Positions 17,635 to 25,535 are shown, counted from the first letter of the stretch. The stretch is 28,005 nt of DNA from an uncultured Caryophanales bacterium (GCA_905197045.1 CAJJXG010000019.1:1-28005); one strand, 5' to 3'. Made by a program: numbers and translations. Notes: generated by a model not told the origin, from the letters alone.

Positions 17635-17816
17635 TAAAAAAATCCTTAGATATCTAAGGACGAATTACCGTGTTACCACCTTAGTTCACTAAATTTAGTG
17701 CACTCATTTAATAATGTTAATAAAGTATAGAAAGTGATACCTTTAAACCTTTATTGTTATCTTTCACCAAACATAACTCGCTAAGAATAAATAAATTTAA
17801 AGACTTGTCTTTCAAC
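17635..17816 (-). promoter_or_regulatory. T-box riboswitch (isoleucine) upstream of ileS
   Basis: The leader senses uncharged tRNA-Ile. In minus-strand order: the Stem I distal arm, with GTTAT (17777-17773) pairing ATAAC (17760-17756) around the conserved GGTGAAAG; the specifier ATC (17738-17736, an Ile codon followed by A); a palindromic stem CACTAAATTTAGTG (17700-17687) in the Stem III position; then the T-box core AAGGTGGTAACACGG. The TGGT at 17678-17675 is complementary to the ACCA end expected for tRNA-Ile. The antiterminator pairs CTAAGG (17684-17679) with CCTTAG (17659-17654). The competing terminator reuses CCTTAG. All diagnostic elements are present in the right order. Confidence 0.95.
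17636..17660 (-). terminator. Intrinsic terminator of the ileS T-box
   Basis: The palindrome TCCTTAGATATCTAAGGA (17660-17643) folds into a 7-bp stem with an ATAT loop and is followed by seven T. Its 5' arm is the same CCTTAG that closes the antiterminator, so the two folds exclude each other. Confidence 0.93.
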
Positions 17817-17823
17817 TGCTAAT

Positions 17824-17852
17824 ATGTTAAATAATTTGACTTGTTTTTTCAA
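17824..17852 (-). promoter_or_regulatory. Promoter of the ileS-lspA-rluD operon
   Basis: TTGAAA (17852-17847) and TAACAT (17829-17824) are separated by 17 bases. The predicted start near 17816 lies just upstream of the T-box Stem I. It is divergent from the promoter of the gene starting at 17903. Confidence 0.6.
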
Positions 17853-17890
17853 TCAAATAAATTAATATTTATGGCTTAAAATCTTTAAGT

Positions 17891-17896
17891 TAAAAT
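17891..17896 (+). promoter_or_regulatory. Candidate -10 element of the XRE-like gene, near-leaderless
   Basis: TAAAAT at 17891-17896 lies seven bases before the ATG at 17903, with no Shine-Dalgarno sequence. The -35 region (TTTATG at a 17-base spacing) is poor, so the call rests mainly on the -10 and its likeness to the rnhC promoter: both read TAnAATAyAAGC just before the start codon. Confidence 0.4.
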
Positions 17897-17902
17897 ATAA
17901 GC

Positions 17903-18439
17903 ATGAAAAATACAATTTATGGCAAAATAATCGAAATTTTAAGACTCAAACAAATACCTCTTGATCAATTCTTACGTGATTTAAATATTACTGAAGAAAA
18001 ATTTATGGCTTGGAGCGAAGGTATGCCTCTAACCGATCAAGAAATTAAAGAAATCTCAGATTATTTGGGTGTTACATTTGACTATTTTTTCATGGATATA
18101 GCTTCTAACGCCAAGAAAAAGCAATCCGGATTGTCTGTAATGGATAAAATTAGTGAAATGAACAAAGAAGCTGAAAAAGCTAATAAAAAAGAAGAAGCAT
18201 CTAATAAGATATACGACGCTACTAAAGAGAAAAAATCTAATAAGTTTAAAATTGCGAGCATTGTTATAACCACAATTATTGCTCTTGTGATGGTTGGAGG
18301 TTTTGCTTATATTTGTTCTACTGCTATTGAAATAACCGGTGAGCATCCAGAAGTAATTGGTTATTTGATTTTATTTGGAGCAATTTTTGCTGCTTGTTTA
18401 ATCGTAGCTTTTGTTCAACTTTTTAAGAGAAATAGGTAG
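17903..18439 (+). CDS. XRE-like DNA-binding protein with two C-terminal membrane helices
   Basis: A 178-residue protein. Residues 5-63 resemble a short Cro/XRE helix-turn-helix (IIEILRLKQIPLDQFL, then LTDQEIKEISDYLGVTFDYFF). A Lys/Glu-rich coiled linker spans about 70-114. Two hydrophobic helices follow at 115-141 and 151-172, then a basic end KRNR. This suggests a membrane-tethered regulator, a layout known in Bacillota but not assignable here to a named family. The HTH match is modest, so DNA binding is inferred. It stands alone on the plus strand, divergent from the ileS T-box promoter, and converges on alsD with a shared terminator. Confidence 0.85.
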   Translation: MKNTIYGKIIEILRLKQIPLDQFLRDLNITEEKFMAWSEGMPLTDQEIKEISDYLGVTFDYFFMDIASNAKKKQSGLSVMDKISEMNKEAEKANKKEEASNKIYDATKEKKSNKFKIASIVITTIIALVMVGGFAYICSTAIEITGEHPEVIGYLILFGAIFAACLIVAFVQLFKRNR

Positions 18440-18468
18440 TCAAAATTAAGGAAAAATCAAACAAAAAC

Positions 18469-18509
18469 AAAAAAAGAGGGCTAAATATCAATAAATAGCT
18501 CTCTCTTTT
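18469..18509. terminator. Terminator shared by the XRE-like gene and the alsD operon
   Basis: A nine-pair stem with one G-U pair (18475-18483 with 18496-18504; core GCTA/TAGC) encloses a 12-base loop. On the minus strand it is followed by TTTTTTTGTTTTTG, a good intrinsic terminator for alsD. On the plus strand the T tract is only TTTT, so termination of the XRE-like gene is weaker. Confidence 0.8.
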
Positions 18510-18535
18510 AGGTTTATAGGAAACAAGGGATAATT

Positions 18536-19252
18536 TTATTTTTTAGAAGCACCTTCAACTGCTTCAGTTTTTTCTTTTAAATCTTCTTTTAAATTCCATG
18601 AAGCGAATTCTTTACTATCTGGAAGCATTAAGCACCACTCATTTAATTTGTTAACTTTAAATTTTGCATTGCTTGAGCTAACTTTTAAAATGTGTCCGCC
18701 TTTTGTTAAATCTTTTGATAAGAAATGAATGTGCCATCCTGGTAAATTAATGCCTTCTACATAATTTGGGCAATATAAGCCAATTACATGTCCTTTAATT
18801 TCATGATATTCAAACTCTCTTTGATCGCAAGCAACCTTGTAAAGAGGTTCATATGGCTTATTTTGTTTAAAGCAGCTTCTCACTCTAACATTAAATACAC
18901 CACTCATTTTAATAATGTAAAAGTAATTCTTAGATGGTAATTCTTTTTCAAGTTTAGCTTTAAAATCTTCAATTGAATCAAAAGCAATTTCTTTTTCATC
19001 AACTTTTTCATCAAATTTACAAGCACAGCCAAATGGTAAAGAATCTTCATCATTCATTTTACTTACTTCACCAGTTGCTCTTCCATTATATGCATGGCCT
19101 TCAAAAAAGATAGCTTCTCCATCTAAACCATCAAAAGTTCCAATACCTGTGTCAGCATGTTTTAAAAAATCTTTAATTTTAACGCTACCTTCATAATCTC
19201 CCATCATAAGAGCATTTAAGGTAGAAACTTGATATAACTTATTTTCTTTCAT
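18536..19252 (-). CDS. alsD: Alpha-acetolactate decarboxylase
   Basis: Converts 2-acetolactate to acetoin and CO2. The 238 residues match the family in order: the N-terminal beta region with TGIGTFDGLDGE (35-46), then FNVRVRSCFKQNKPYEPL (Arg125 region), then the zinc ligands His174 and His176 in GWHIHF and His187 in GGHIL. All three histidines are kept. It has no signal peptide. AAGGAGG precedes the ATG. It is last in a three-gene operon after a KdgT-type permease and a GldA-type dehydrogenase, so acetoin is probably reduced to 2,3-butanediol or acetolactate is exchanged across the membrane (inference). No acetolactate synthase is present in this window. Confidence 0.93.
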   Translation of the reverse strand: MKENKLYQVSTLNALMMGDYEGSVKIKDFLKHADTGIGTFDGLDGEAIFFEGHAYNGRATGEVSKMNDEDSLPFGCACKFDEKVDEKEIAFDSIEDFKAKLEKELPSKNYFYIIKMSGVFNVRVRSCFKQNKPYEPLYKVACDQREFEYHEIKGHVIGLYCPNYVEGINLPGWHIHFLSKDLTKGGHILKVSSSNAKFKVNKLNEWCLMLPDSKEFASWNLKEDLKEKTEAVEGASKK

Positions 19253-19281
19253 AAATTAATAACCTCCTTAGTTATCAAAAT

Positions 19282-20514
19282 TTAATTTTCTTTAGTTTCG
19301 CTATTTTCAGCTTCACTTTTTTCCTTATCAACATCTTTTACATCTTCTTTATGAGATTTGATATGGAAAATCTTTTTATAAAAATCGTGATTATGGTGAT
19401 GTGTTCTATAATTTCCATTTTCATCATAAACCGCAAGAAGAAGTTCAGGATGAGATCTAGAAAATACTTTAACTGCATCATCATGATGATGTTTAAAGTA
19501 AACATTCATTGTCCATTTAGTAAAGAATGGAGCAAGAATATTTGTGATAAAAAGAACAAAAGCTAGAATTGCAGTAGCATTTTTTGCAGCATCAGCCCCA
19601 CTAATTCCATCAAAAGTAAAAGCACTAACCATGGCTGGAATTGAAAGAGCAACACCTGCTAAAGAACAAGATGCAATTGAAGCATAACCTGGTCTTTTTA
19701 AAATGAAACGATCAACAAGATAAGGAATAATCATTGTAACTGCCCAATAAATTACAGTTAAAAGTAAAGCAGCTAAAATAACATCTCCTTGGAAAGCATT
19801 TACAAGATCAATTGTAGAACCAAATTGAAAGCCTAAAAATGGAAGAATAATAGCATTTCCAACTTTAAATACATCTCTAACTTTGTGGTCTAAATTACCT
19901 AATAAAACACCAAGTAAGAAAGGTATAAGTAAAGAAATAATTTGTAAAATACTAGTAGTAAAATCTCCACTTCCACTTCCAACACAACTTAAGAAAATAG
20001 ATGGAACAAGAGGCATAGAGAAAATTAGCATAATTGGGAATGTTCCTTTATCGCTATCGTCTCCATATGGTTGAATAATACCCATATATAAAGCAGCATT
20101 AGCTGAAGTTAAGCAACATGCTAAAGTAATTCCATCAATTCCACAAAAACCATTTACACCGCAAGTAAAGAACACAACTGCGCAAATGATATAAGCAGGA
20201 ATTAATCGAGCAAGAATAATCCAAATTCCTCTTTTACCTACTTCAATAAAGTCTCGACCAGTAATTGTTGTACCTGTGCAAAATAGCATAAGTCCAATAA
20301 GAAGCATTTGACCAGTAGCGCCAAATAAATCCTTCATTGGATTGCCTAGATATTCCCATAAAGAAACACCTAAACCGCAATGAATACAAATTGTTGTAAT
20401 AATTGCACTAATTACAAGAGGAACAAACATAGTTCCAGCTGGGATTTTGTTTAAAAAATCCCAGATTTTAACGCCTTTAAATGGCTTTTTCTCTTTTTTC
20501 TCGATACTTGCCAT
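19282..20514 (-). CDS. KdgT-family 2-keto acid permease with histidine-rich C-terminal tail
   Basis: Integral membrane transporter of the 2-keto-3-deoxygluconate permease family. Conserved segments are KIPAGTMFVPL near residue 23, LLIPFLLGVLLGNLDHKVRD, and FLGFQFGSTIDL. About ten hydrophobic helices lie between residues 20 and 335. E. coli KdgT is about 327 residues; this one has 410. The extra part (about 332-410) is hydrophilic and carries HHHDD (342-346), His355, HHHNH (372-376), His384 and His388, ending in a Glu/Lys tail. The operon with acetolactate decarboxylase and a polyol dehydrogenase, without any KDG kinase or aldolase, argues that the substrate is a different keto acid, perhaps acetolactate or pyruvate (inference). 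It starts two bases after the gldA stop. Confidence 0.88.
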   Translation of the reverse strand: MASIEKKEKKPFKGVKIWDFLNKIPAGTMFVPLVISAIITTICIHCGLGVSLWEYLGNPMKDLFGATGQMLLIGLMLFCTGTTITGRDFIEVGKRGIWIILARLIPAYIICAVVFFTCGVNGFCGIDGITLACCLTSANAALYMGIIQPYGDDSDKGTFPIMLIFSMPLVPSIFLSCVGSGSGDFTTSILQIISLLIPFLLGVLLGNLDHKVRDVFKVGNAIILPFLGFQFGSTIDLVNAFQGDVILAALLLTVIYWAVTMIIPYLVDRFILKRPGYASIASCSLAGVALSIPAMVSAFTFDGISGADAAKNATAILAFVLFITNILAPFFTKWTMNVYFKHHHDDAVKVFSRSHPELLLAVYDENGNYRTHHHNHDFYKKIFHIKSHKEDVKDVDKEKSEAENSETKEN

Positions 20515-20516
20515 AA

Positions 20517-21626
20517 TTATTTACCTTGAACGCTATGTTCCTTAAAATACTTTTCTCCAAGTTTATTTTGTAAAAGAATTGCATCTTCAAGTTCTTTTAC
20601 TCTTACATCACCACTTAAATTGTGAATTGATTCGCCTTTAGCACAACTTGCAACAGCAATTTGATGCGCATCACTTTCTTCACAACCAATTTCACTAAGA
20701 GTAATAGGTAAGCCAACAGAAACCATGAAATCTCTTACTTCTTCGTATTCTTCATTACTTGCATCTTCAAGTAAAAGTTGAACAAGTGTTCCATAAGCAA
20801 CACAATTTCCGTGCATTGCTGTCTTTTTATTTAATGATGTAACACCATTATAGAAAGAATGAGCTACACATAATCCACCATTATCTGCGCCAACGCCGCT
20901 TAAATAAGTATTTGCTTCAATGATTGAATCAACTTGTGGTGTAACTAAATGATTATTAACAGCTTCTAATGCTTTAACACCATCTTTTTTAAGTGTTTCA
21001 TAGCAAAGTTTGCATAAAGCCATTGATGAAAGAGTAATTCCACCATTTTCAAGTGATAATGAATGTGTCTTATAACAAGCTCTTGCTTCAAAATATGTTC
21101 CAAGAGCATCACCCATACCTGCAACAAGGAATTTAGCTGGAGCGTTTGCGATAATTCTACTATCAACTAAAACAAAATCTGGGTTATTTGGATAGAATAA
21201 ATAAGAATTGAATGAATGATCGTTATTATAAATAACACTTAAACCAGTACATGGTGCATCTGTTGCACAAACAGTTGGAATAATAGCAATTCTTTTCTTT
21301 TCATAATAAGCAGTTGCTTTAGCAGTATCAATTGCACTTCCGCCACCAACTCCAACAACAACATCGATACGATCTTCTTTAACGATAGATCTCATCTTTT
21401 CAATTTCACCTAAAGAAGAAATTCCACCAAAAACTTCATATCTTCTATAAGTTTTGCTGTCACCAAAAGATTTTTCGATTAAATCTTTTGTTTGAACATA
21501 TCCACTATGAGAACAAACAAAAAGGTATTTTTTACCAAAGCTTTTGCAGTTTTCATAAAAGTGTTCAAGTGCTCCTTCTCCTTGAATGTACTTTAAAGGA
21601 GCTCTCATGAGTAATAAATCTTTCAC
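20517..21626 (-). CDS. gldA: GldA-type NAD-dependent glycerol/2,3-butanediol dehydrogenase
   Basis: Iron/zinc-containing alcohol dehydrogenase family, closest to bacterial glycerol dehydrogenase. It has 369 residues, the usual length. The NAD-binding GVGGGSAIDTAKA is at 92-104, and ATDAPCTGLSVIYNN at 121-135 is a GldA hallmark. Metal ligands are Asp173 (GMGDALGTYFEAR), His256 (VAHSFYNG) and His272 (AMHGNC). GldA enzymes also act on 2,3-butanediol and acetoin, which fits the operon with acetolactate decarboxylase; glycerol or another diol cannot be excluded. The start is GTG, nine bases after AGGAGG; the next in-frame ATG is too far away. It is first in the operon, divergent from the PucR-type regulator 113 bases away. 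Confidence 0.9.
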   Translation of the reverse strand: MKDLLLMRAPLKYIQGEGALEHFYENCKSFGKKYLFVCSHSGYVQTKDLIEKSFGDSKTYRRYEVFGGISSLGEIEKMRSIVKEDRIDVVVGVGGGSAIDTAKATAYYEKKRIAIIPTVCATDAPCTGLSVIYNNDHSFNSYLFYPNNPDFVLVDSRIIANAPAKFLVAGMGDALGTYFEARACYKTHSLSLENGGITLSSMALCKLCYETLKKDGVKALEAVNNHLVTPQVDSIIEANTYLSGVGADNGGLCVAHSFYNGVTSLNKKTAMHGNCVAYGTLVQLLLEDASNEEYEEVRDFMVSVGLPITLSEIGCEESDAHQIAVASCAKGESIHNLSGDVRVKELEDAILLQNKLGEKYFKEHSVQGK

Positions 21627-21679
21627 TTTTCATTTCCTCCTACTCATTTTTAACAACAAAAATTTTAATTTTTTAACTA

Positions 21680-21708
21680 TTGAAAACAATGGCTTTGAAA
21701 GATAATAT
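21680..21708 (+). promoter_or_regulatory. Promoter of the PucR-type regulator and candidate operator
   Basis: TTGAAA (21680-21685) and TAATAT (21703-21708) are separated by 17 bases. The start near 21715 leaves a 25-base leader with a GGGAG site before the ATG. The -35 overlaps the inverted repeat ATTG-AAAA-CAAT (21679-21690), and TTGAAA recurs at 21695-21700. On the other strand TTGTTT with TAAAAT at a 16-base spacing may drive gldA over the same sequence, so one bound regulator could control both directions. Confidence 0.5.
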
Positions 21709-21739
21709 TTATTAAGAAAACTGTGCTGGGAGACTAGTT

Positions 21740-22939
21740 ATGGAAAACATTTATGCTGACGCTTTTAAAATCTTTGTTAAGGCTAAAAATCTAAATGAAA
21801 TAATTGCAGGATTATATTCTATAATTCATAATCCTATCGCAGTAATTAATCGTGATTTCCAACTTGTGGCTTGTCATTCACCATTTTTATTTGATGATGA
21901 AACGCGGAATGAATCTATCAGAATGGGGTATGTAAATTACTCTACTTACAAAAAAATTCGTGAAACTTTAAAAGTTGAAGAGACCTCAAAAATCGTTACT
22001 ACTTTATCTTCAAATAGGCGTTTAATTATCAATTTAAAAAACGAAAGAAATGAAATACTAGGCCTTTTAATCATTCTAGAAGTTGAGACAAAGCTAGAAT
22101 TAATCTCTGATGATTTTATTAAAATTTTGTCAGAATTAACTAAAAAATACATTTATGATCAAAATTTTGCAAAAACTAACGATGACATTAAATCCTTTTT
22201 TACATCTTTACTTGATAACACTTTTACTGACAAAGCAATCTTTTTACAAAAAATTAAAGACTTAAAAATTGATTTAAAAAATCCTTATTATCTATTAATT
22301 TTAGATTTTAATGAACAATTTAATGAAGGTAGCAAAATAGAAACTGAATCCTTTTTTCTTTCTTTAATTAAAAAGCAAATAATTGCTACCACTTATAAAA
22401 ATGGAGACTATGTTCTTTTAATAAAAGATAAATTAAACGAAGAAACTATAATAAAAATCAATGATTTTCTATTTAAAATGCGTTTTTATATGATAGTTTC
22501 TAATAGAATTGTCGATTTATATTCGATAAATAACATATTTATCGAAGAGTATAAAATCTTTACATTACTTCAAAAAACAGTTGGCGATTATCTTTTATAT
22601 GATTTAGCTAATTTTTTACCTTTTCTTCCTTTAATAAGTTATAAAAAAGAAGAATTAATTAATTTTATCAACGAAGATATCTATCAAATTTTTCTATACG
22701 ATCAAGCTAATAAAAGCGAATTTATCGATACAATTTATTTATATCTATTAACTAATAAATCATTAAATGAAACTGCCAAAAGATTATACATTCATAAAAA
22801 TACAATCACCTATCGTCTAGAAAAGATTAAAGAATTATTTTCGTTAGATTTTTTTGACTATAACAAAAACATCAATTATATTTTTTCAATTCATATCCTA
22901 AATTTTCTTCAAAGAAAAATTAAAAATTATCGTATATAA
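21740..22939 (+). CDS. PucR/CdaR-family transcriptional regulator
   Basis: A 399-residue regulator. The C-terminal 65 residues are a PucR-type helix-turn-helix: NKSLNETAKRLYIHKNTITY followed by RLEKIKELF (about 339-367), with the family hallmark IHKNTITYRL. The N-terminal part (about 20-130) looks like a GAF or PAS-type sensor (IHNPIAVINRDFQLVACHSP, then a segment ending LGLLIILEVE). The middle resembles the GGDEF-like or helical domain of this family. Members commonly activate nearby catabolic genes on sensing a small molecule. It lies divergent from the gldA-kdgT-alsD operon, the likely target. Very high Ile/Lys/Asn content matches the A+T bias of the window. Confidence 0.88.
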   Translation: MENIYADAFKIFVKAKNLNEIIAGLYSIIHNPIAVINRDFQLVACHSPFLFDDETRNESIRMGYVNYSTYKKIRETLKVEETSKIVTTLSSNRRLIINLKNERNEILGLLIILEVETKLELISDDFIKILSELTKKYIYDQNFAKTNDDIKSFFTSLLDNTFTDKAIFLQKIKDLKIDLKNPYYLLILDFNEQFNEGSKIETESFFLSLIKKQIIATTYKNGDYVLLIKDKLNEETIIKINDFLFKMRFYMIVSNRIVDLYSINNIFIEEYKIFTLLQKTVGDYLLYDLANFLPFLPLISYKKEELINFINEDIYQIFLYDQANKSEFIDTIYLYLLTNKSLNETAKRLYIHKNTITYRLEKIKELFSLDFFDYNKNINYIFSIHILNFLQRKIKNYRI

Positions 22940-22942
22940 GCT

Positions 22943-22983
22943 AAAAATCGCTTATCCTTGCGAGGGCATGATAAGCGATTTTT
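22943..22983. terminator. Bidirectional terminator between the PucR-type gene and ftsZ
   Basis: A perfect 14-bp stem, AAAAATCGCTTATC (22943-22956) with GATAAGCGATTTTT (22970-22983), and a 13-base loop. The A and T tracts flank the GC part symmetrically, so it should terminate both convergent transcripts. Confidence 0.95.
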
Positions 22984-23022
22984 CTTTAATTACATCTATT
23001 TAAAATTTAATTAACAATATTA

Positions 23023-24183
23023 TTAATCTTTTAAGAAATCAGGAATGATTAAATCATCATCACTAACTTCTTCTTTTTGACTGCTTTTAAGTTCGTCTTG
23101 ATTTTCTTCCTTATTTACTGTGTTTTGTAAAGAGACACGATCAAAAATCGATGGCTTTTTAGGAGCAAATAGCGAAGAAGATAAATCATCACTTTGTGGT
23201 TTTAAATTATTTCCACCATTTGAGAATTGAACATCTTGAGTAAAATGACTTGCAATAATTGAAAGCATAATATCATCACTTAACTCATCATTTATAGAAA
23301 CGCCAAACTTTAAATCTAATTGTCCGCCACTATCACTGATAATCTTATCAACGGTTTCTTGGCATTCATAAAGAGAAACTTTATTACCACAAGTAATATG
23401 GCAAATTGCTTTTCTAGCCCCTCTTATAGATTGCTCAATTAAAGGGCAATTTAAGGCACTAACTGCTGCATCTTCACAGCGATTTTCACCTTTTCCACAG
23501 CCAAATCCGATTAAAGCGATTCCACTATCTTTTAAAATATTTCTTACATCAGCAAAATCAAGATTAATAACAGCTGGACGTAAAATTAAATCGGTAATAG
23601 TTCTAACAGATTGCGATAAAACTTTGTCTGCTTCACTAAAAGCTTTGCCAATTGGTAAATTTCCAGCGTTAAGCAAAAGCTTATCATTACTTACAACAAT
23701 CATGCTATCGACATTATTTTTAAGTTCATTTAGACCATCAATTGAGTAAGTTGTTCTTTTTTGACCTTCAAAAGTAAATGGTCGAGTAACAATAGCAATA
23801 GTTAAACAACCTTCATCTTTAGCAAATTTTGAAATGACTGGCGCTGCTCCAGTTCCGGTTCCTCCGCCCATTCCTGCAGCAATAAAAACCATATGAGCGC
23901 CACGAACTATTTCTTTGATTTCCTTTTCACTAGCTTCTGCAGCTTCTTTTCCAACCGAAGGTTCACCACCTGCACCTAAACCATTCGTAATACTTTCACC
24001 TAAAATAATTCTATGAGGAGCTTTTGACAAAGAAAGAGCTTGTTTATCAGTATTTGCAACATAAAAATCAACGTTTGATATCTCATCGTCGATCATTCTA
24101 TTAACAGCGTTATTTCCTGCGCCACCTACACCAATTACAACAATTCTGGCAACAGGTTCAAAGTTGTCTAATTCATCCATCAT
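23023..24183 (-). CDS. ftsZ: Cell division protein FtsZ
   Basis: Tubulin-like GTPase forming the division ring. It has 386 residues. The N-terminal nucleotide fold shows VIGVGGAGNNAVNRM at 16-30, the tubulin signature GGGTGTG is at 106-112, and the TRPFTFEGQKR loop follows. A disordered acidic linker after about 320 leads to the conserved C-terminal peptide DDDLIIPDFLKD, which binds FtsA, SepF and other partners, so the tethering end is intact. It starts with two ATG codons in a row; GAGGG at the ftsA stop provides the ribosome binding site. It is the last gene of the minimal division cluster, before a strong terminator. Confidence 0.98.
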   Translation of the reverse strand: MMDELDNFEPVARIVVIGVGGAGNNAVNRMIDDEISNVDFYVANTDKQALSLSKAPHRIILGESITNGLGAGGEPSVGKEAAEASEKEIKEIVRGAHMVFIAAGMGGGTGTGAAPVISKFAKDEGCLTIAIVTRPFTFEGQKRTTYSIDGLNELKNNVDSMIVVSNDKLLLNAGNLPIGKAFSEADKVLSQSVRTITDLILRPAVINLDFADVRNILKDSGIALIGFGCGKGENRCEDAAVSALNCPLIEQSIRGARKAICHITCGNKVSLYECQETVDKIISDSGGQLDLKFGVSINDELSDDIMLSIIASHFTQDVQFSNGGNNLKPQSDDLSSSLFAPKKPSIFDRVSLQNTVNKEENQDELKSSQKEEVSDDDLIIPDFLKD

Positions 24184-24193
24184 AATCTAGCCC

Positions 24194-25477
24194 TCATAAT
24201 TCGTCTTTTAATTCATCATATCTATCTTTTTTAGGTGTTGATCGAACTGAATTTAAGCTATCATCAACACGATTAATCTGTCTTACTTGTTGTTTGTTTT
24301 CATCTTCTAAAGTGCCACGATATGAACTTGCCATAAAAATAGCACCTAAACAATTAATATATTCAGCTTCTCGACAGCAAATAGTTGGTATTGATATAAA
24401 TTCAACTGGATTAGTTGGCAACACTTTCAAGATATACTCTTTTAAGCCGTTAAGTTTTGTTCCTTCGCCAATAAAAGCTAAAACAATTTTTGAAACAGAA
24501 TCGTTTTTAAGTGAGAAATTAGCTAATAGATTCCTTAAGGAACCGTTAAAATAGTCAACCCAAGTTTTTAAAAACTCTAAAATAACCTTTAATAAATCTT
24601 CTTTAGTGAATTTTTTATCAATTCCTAAAGAATCTTTACCAAAAGCGATTGGTGGATTATAACTTGTTTGACGATTATCTAACCCATAGATATTAATAAG
24701 CTCTTCTGCTTTTATTTTTTCGATATGGAATTCATTTGCGACTTTATTAACTAAATCATCAAAACCTAATGAAAAGAAATTTGAAGCAAAAACAACGTTA
24801 TCACCAACAAAACTAAGCGAAGTCGTTTTATCAGAAAAATCAACCAAGACATAAGTTTTAGCCTTAAATTTACTTTCATTTAATAAATAAGAAACACCAA
24901 TTGGTGCGATAACTTCCCTTTTTACTTTAATTTGAGCATTGCTACAAGCCTTCACCAAATCTTGAACCATCTTTTTTGGCAATGTATAAACGTTAGCATC
25001 AATTGTGATGGTTTGTGAAACTTCATTTAATGGTGGAACTAAATACTCTTCGTTATTATCGACAATAAATCGATTAGGAATGATATCAATAAGTTCATCA
25101 TTTATATTTGGTAGTTTCTCTTTTTTAATTAAAGAAAGAGCATTATTTATATCAATTCGATCAATTTTTGAAACTACACTAACCGTATTTGTTGATTTTA
25201 TTGATTGATAAACTTGTAAACCATATGGAGGCAAAACTAAAACCACTTCATTAACGTTGATATTCATCTTTACGTTTTTAGTGGTAGCCTCGATATTTTT
25301 AATTTTTGTAAGGTCGTCTGAAAGCGATCCAATATCAAAAATATCTCCATCTTTAAATGGAACACTAAGTGGTCTCTTAACTTTATACAAAATATCCACT
25401 TTGTTATCTAAAGTGTAACCGATGACTAATTTATAATAACGATTGGATATTTCTAAAGCCGCAATTTGCTTAACCAT
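24194..25477 (-). CDS. ftsA: Divergent FtsA-like division protein lacking an evident membrane-anchoring helix
   Basis: Actin-fold protein in the ftsA position, directly before ftsZ, with 427 residues (normal FtsA length). Actin-type phosphate-2 and adenosine motifs can be seen (TYVLVDFSDKTTSLSFVG and VLAFIGEGTKLNGLKEYI), with an SHS2/1C-like domain between. The phosphate-1 loop, usually DxGTxxxK, reads ALEISNRYYK, so Asp-Gly-Thr are not kept. FtsA normally ends in an amphipathic membrane-targeting helix; this protein ends SVRSTPKKDRYDELKDEL, which is hydrophilic. It ends in TGA. A ribosome-binding-like AGGAG lies 16 bases before the ATG, too far for normal use, while a TATAAT lies closer. The identity rests on weak similarity plus position. 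Confidence 0.82.
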   Translation of the reverse strand: MVKQIAALEISNRYYKLVIGYTLDNKVDILYKVKRPLSVPFKDGDIFDIGSLSDDLTKIKNIEATTKNVKMNINVNEVVLVLPPYGLQVYQSIKSTNTVSVVSKIDRIDINNALSLIKKEKLPNINDELIDIIPNRFIVDNNEEYLVPPLNEVSQTITIDANVYTLPKKMVQDLVKACSNAQIKVKREVIAPIGVSYLLNESKFKAKTYVLVDFSDKTTSLSFVGDNVVFASNFFSLGFDDLVNKVANEFHIEKIKAEELINIYGLDNRQTSYNPPIAFGKDSLGIDKKFTKEDLLKVILEFLKTWVDYFNGSLRNLLANFSLKNDSVSKIVLAFIGEGTKLNGLKEYILKVLPTNPVEFISIPTICCREAEYINCLGAIFMASSYRGTLEDENKQQVRQINRVDDSLNSVRSTPKKDRYDELKDEL

Positions 25478-25485
25478 ACAATAAA

Positions 25486-25514
25486 ATTATAATCTCCTAT
25501 AAAAAAAGATACAA
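25486..25514 (-). promoter_or_regulatory. Candidate internal promoter of ftsA-ftsZ, near-leaderless
   Basis: On the minus strand TTGTAT (25514-25509) and a perfect TATAAT (25491-25486) are separated by 17 bases. The predicted start (about 25479) is two bases before the ftsA ATG. It lies just downstream of a run of phased A tracts (25536-25579). The -35 is only a 3/6 match. Confidence 0.5.
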
Positions 25515-25535
25515 CCGAAAAACGAATTGTTATCT

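Noticed and set aside
25003..25208. Plus-strand frame inside ftsA
   Set aside because: It lies opposite the coding strand of ftsA, without a promoter, ribosome binding site or recognisable product.
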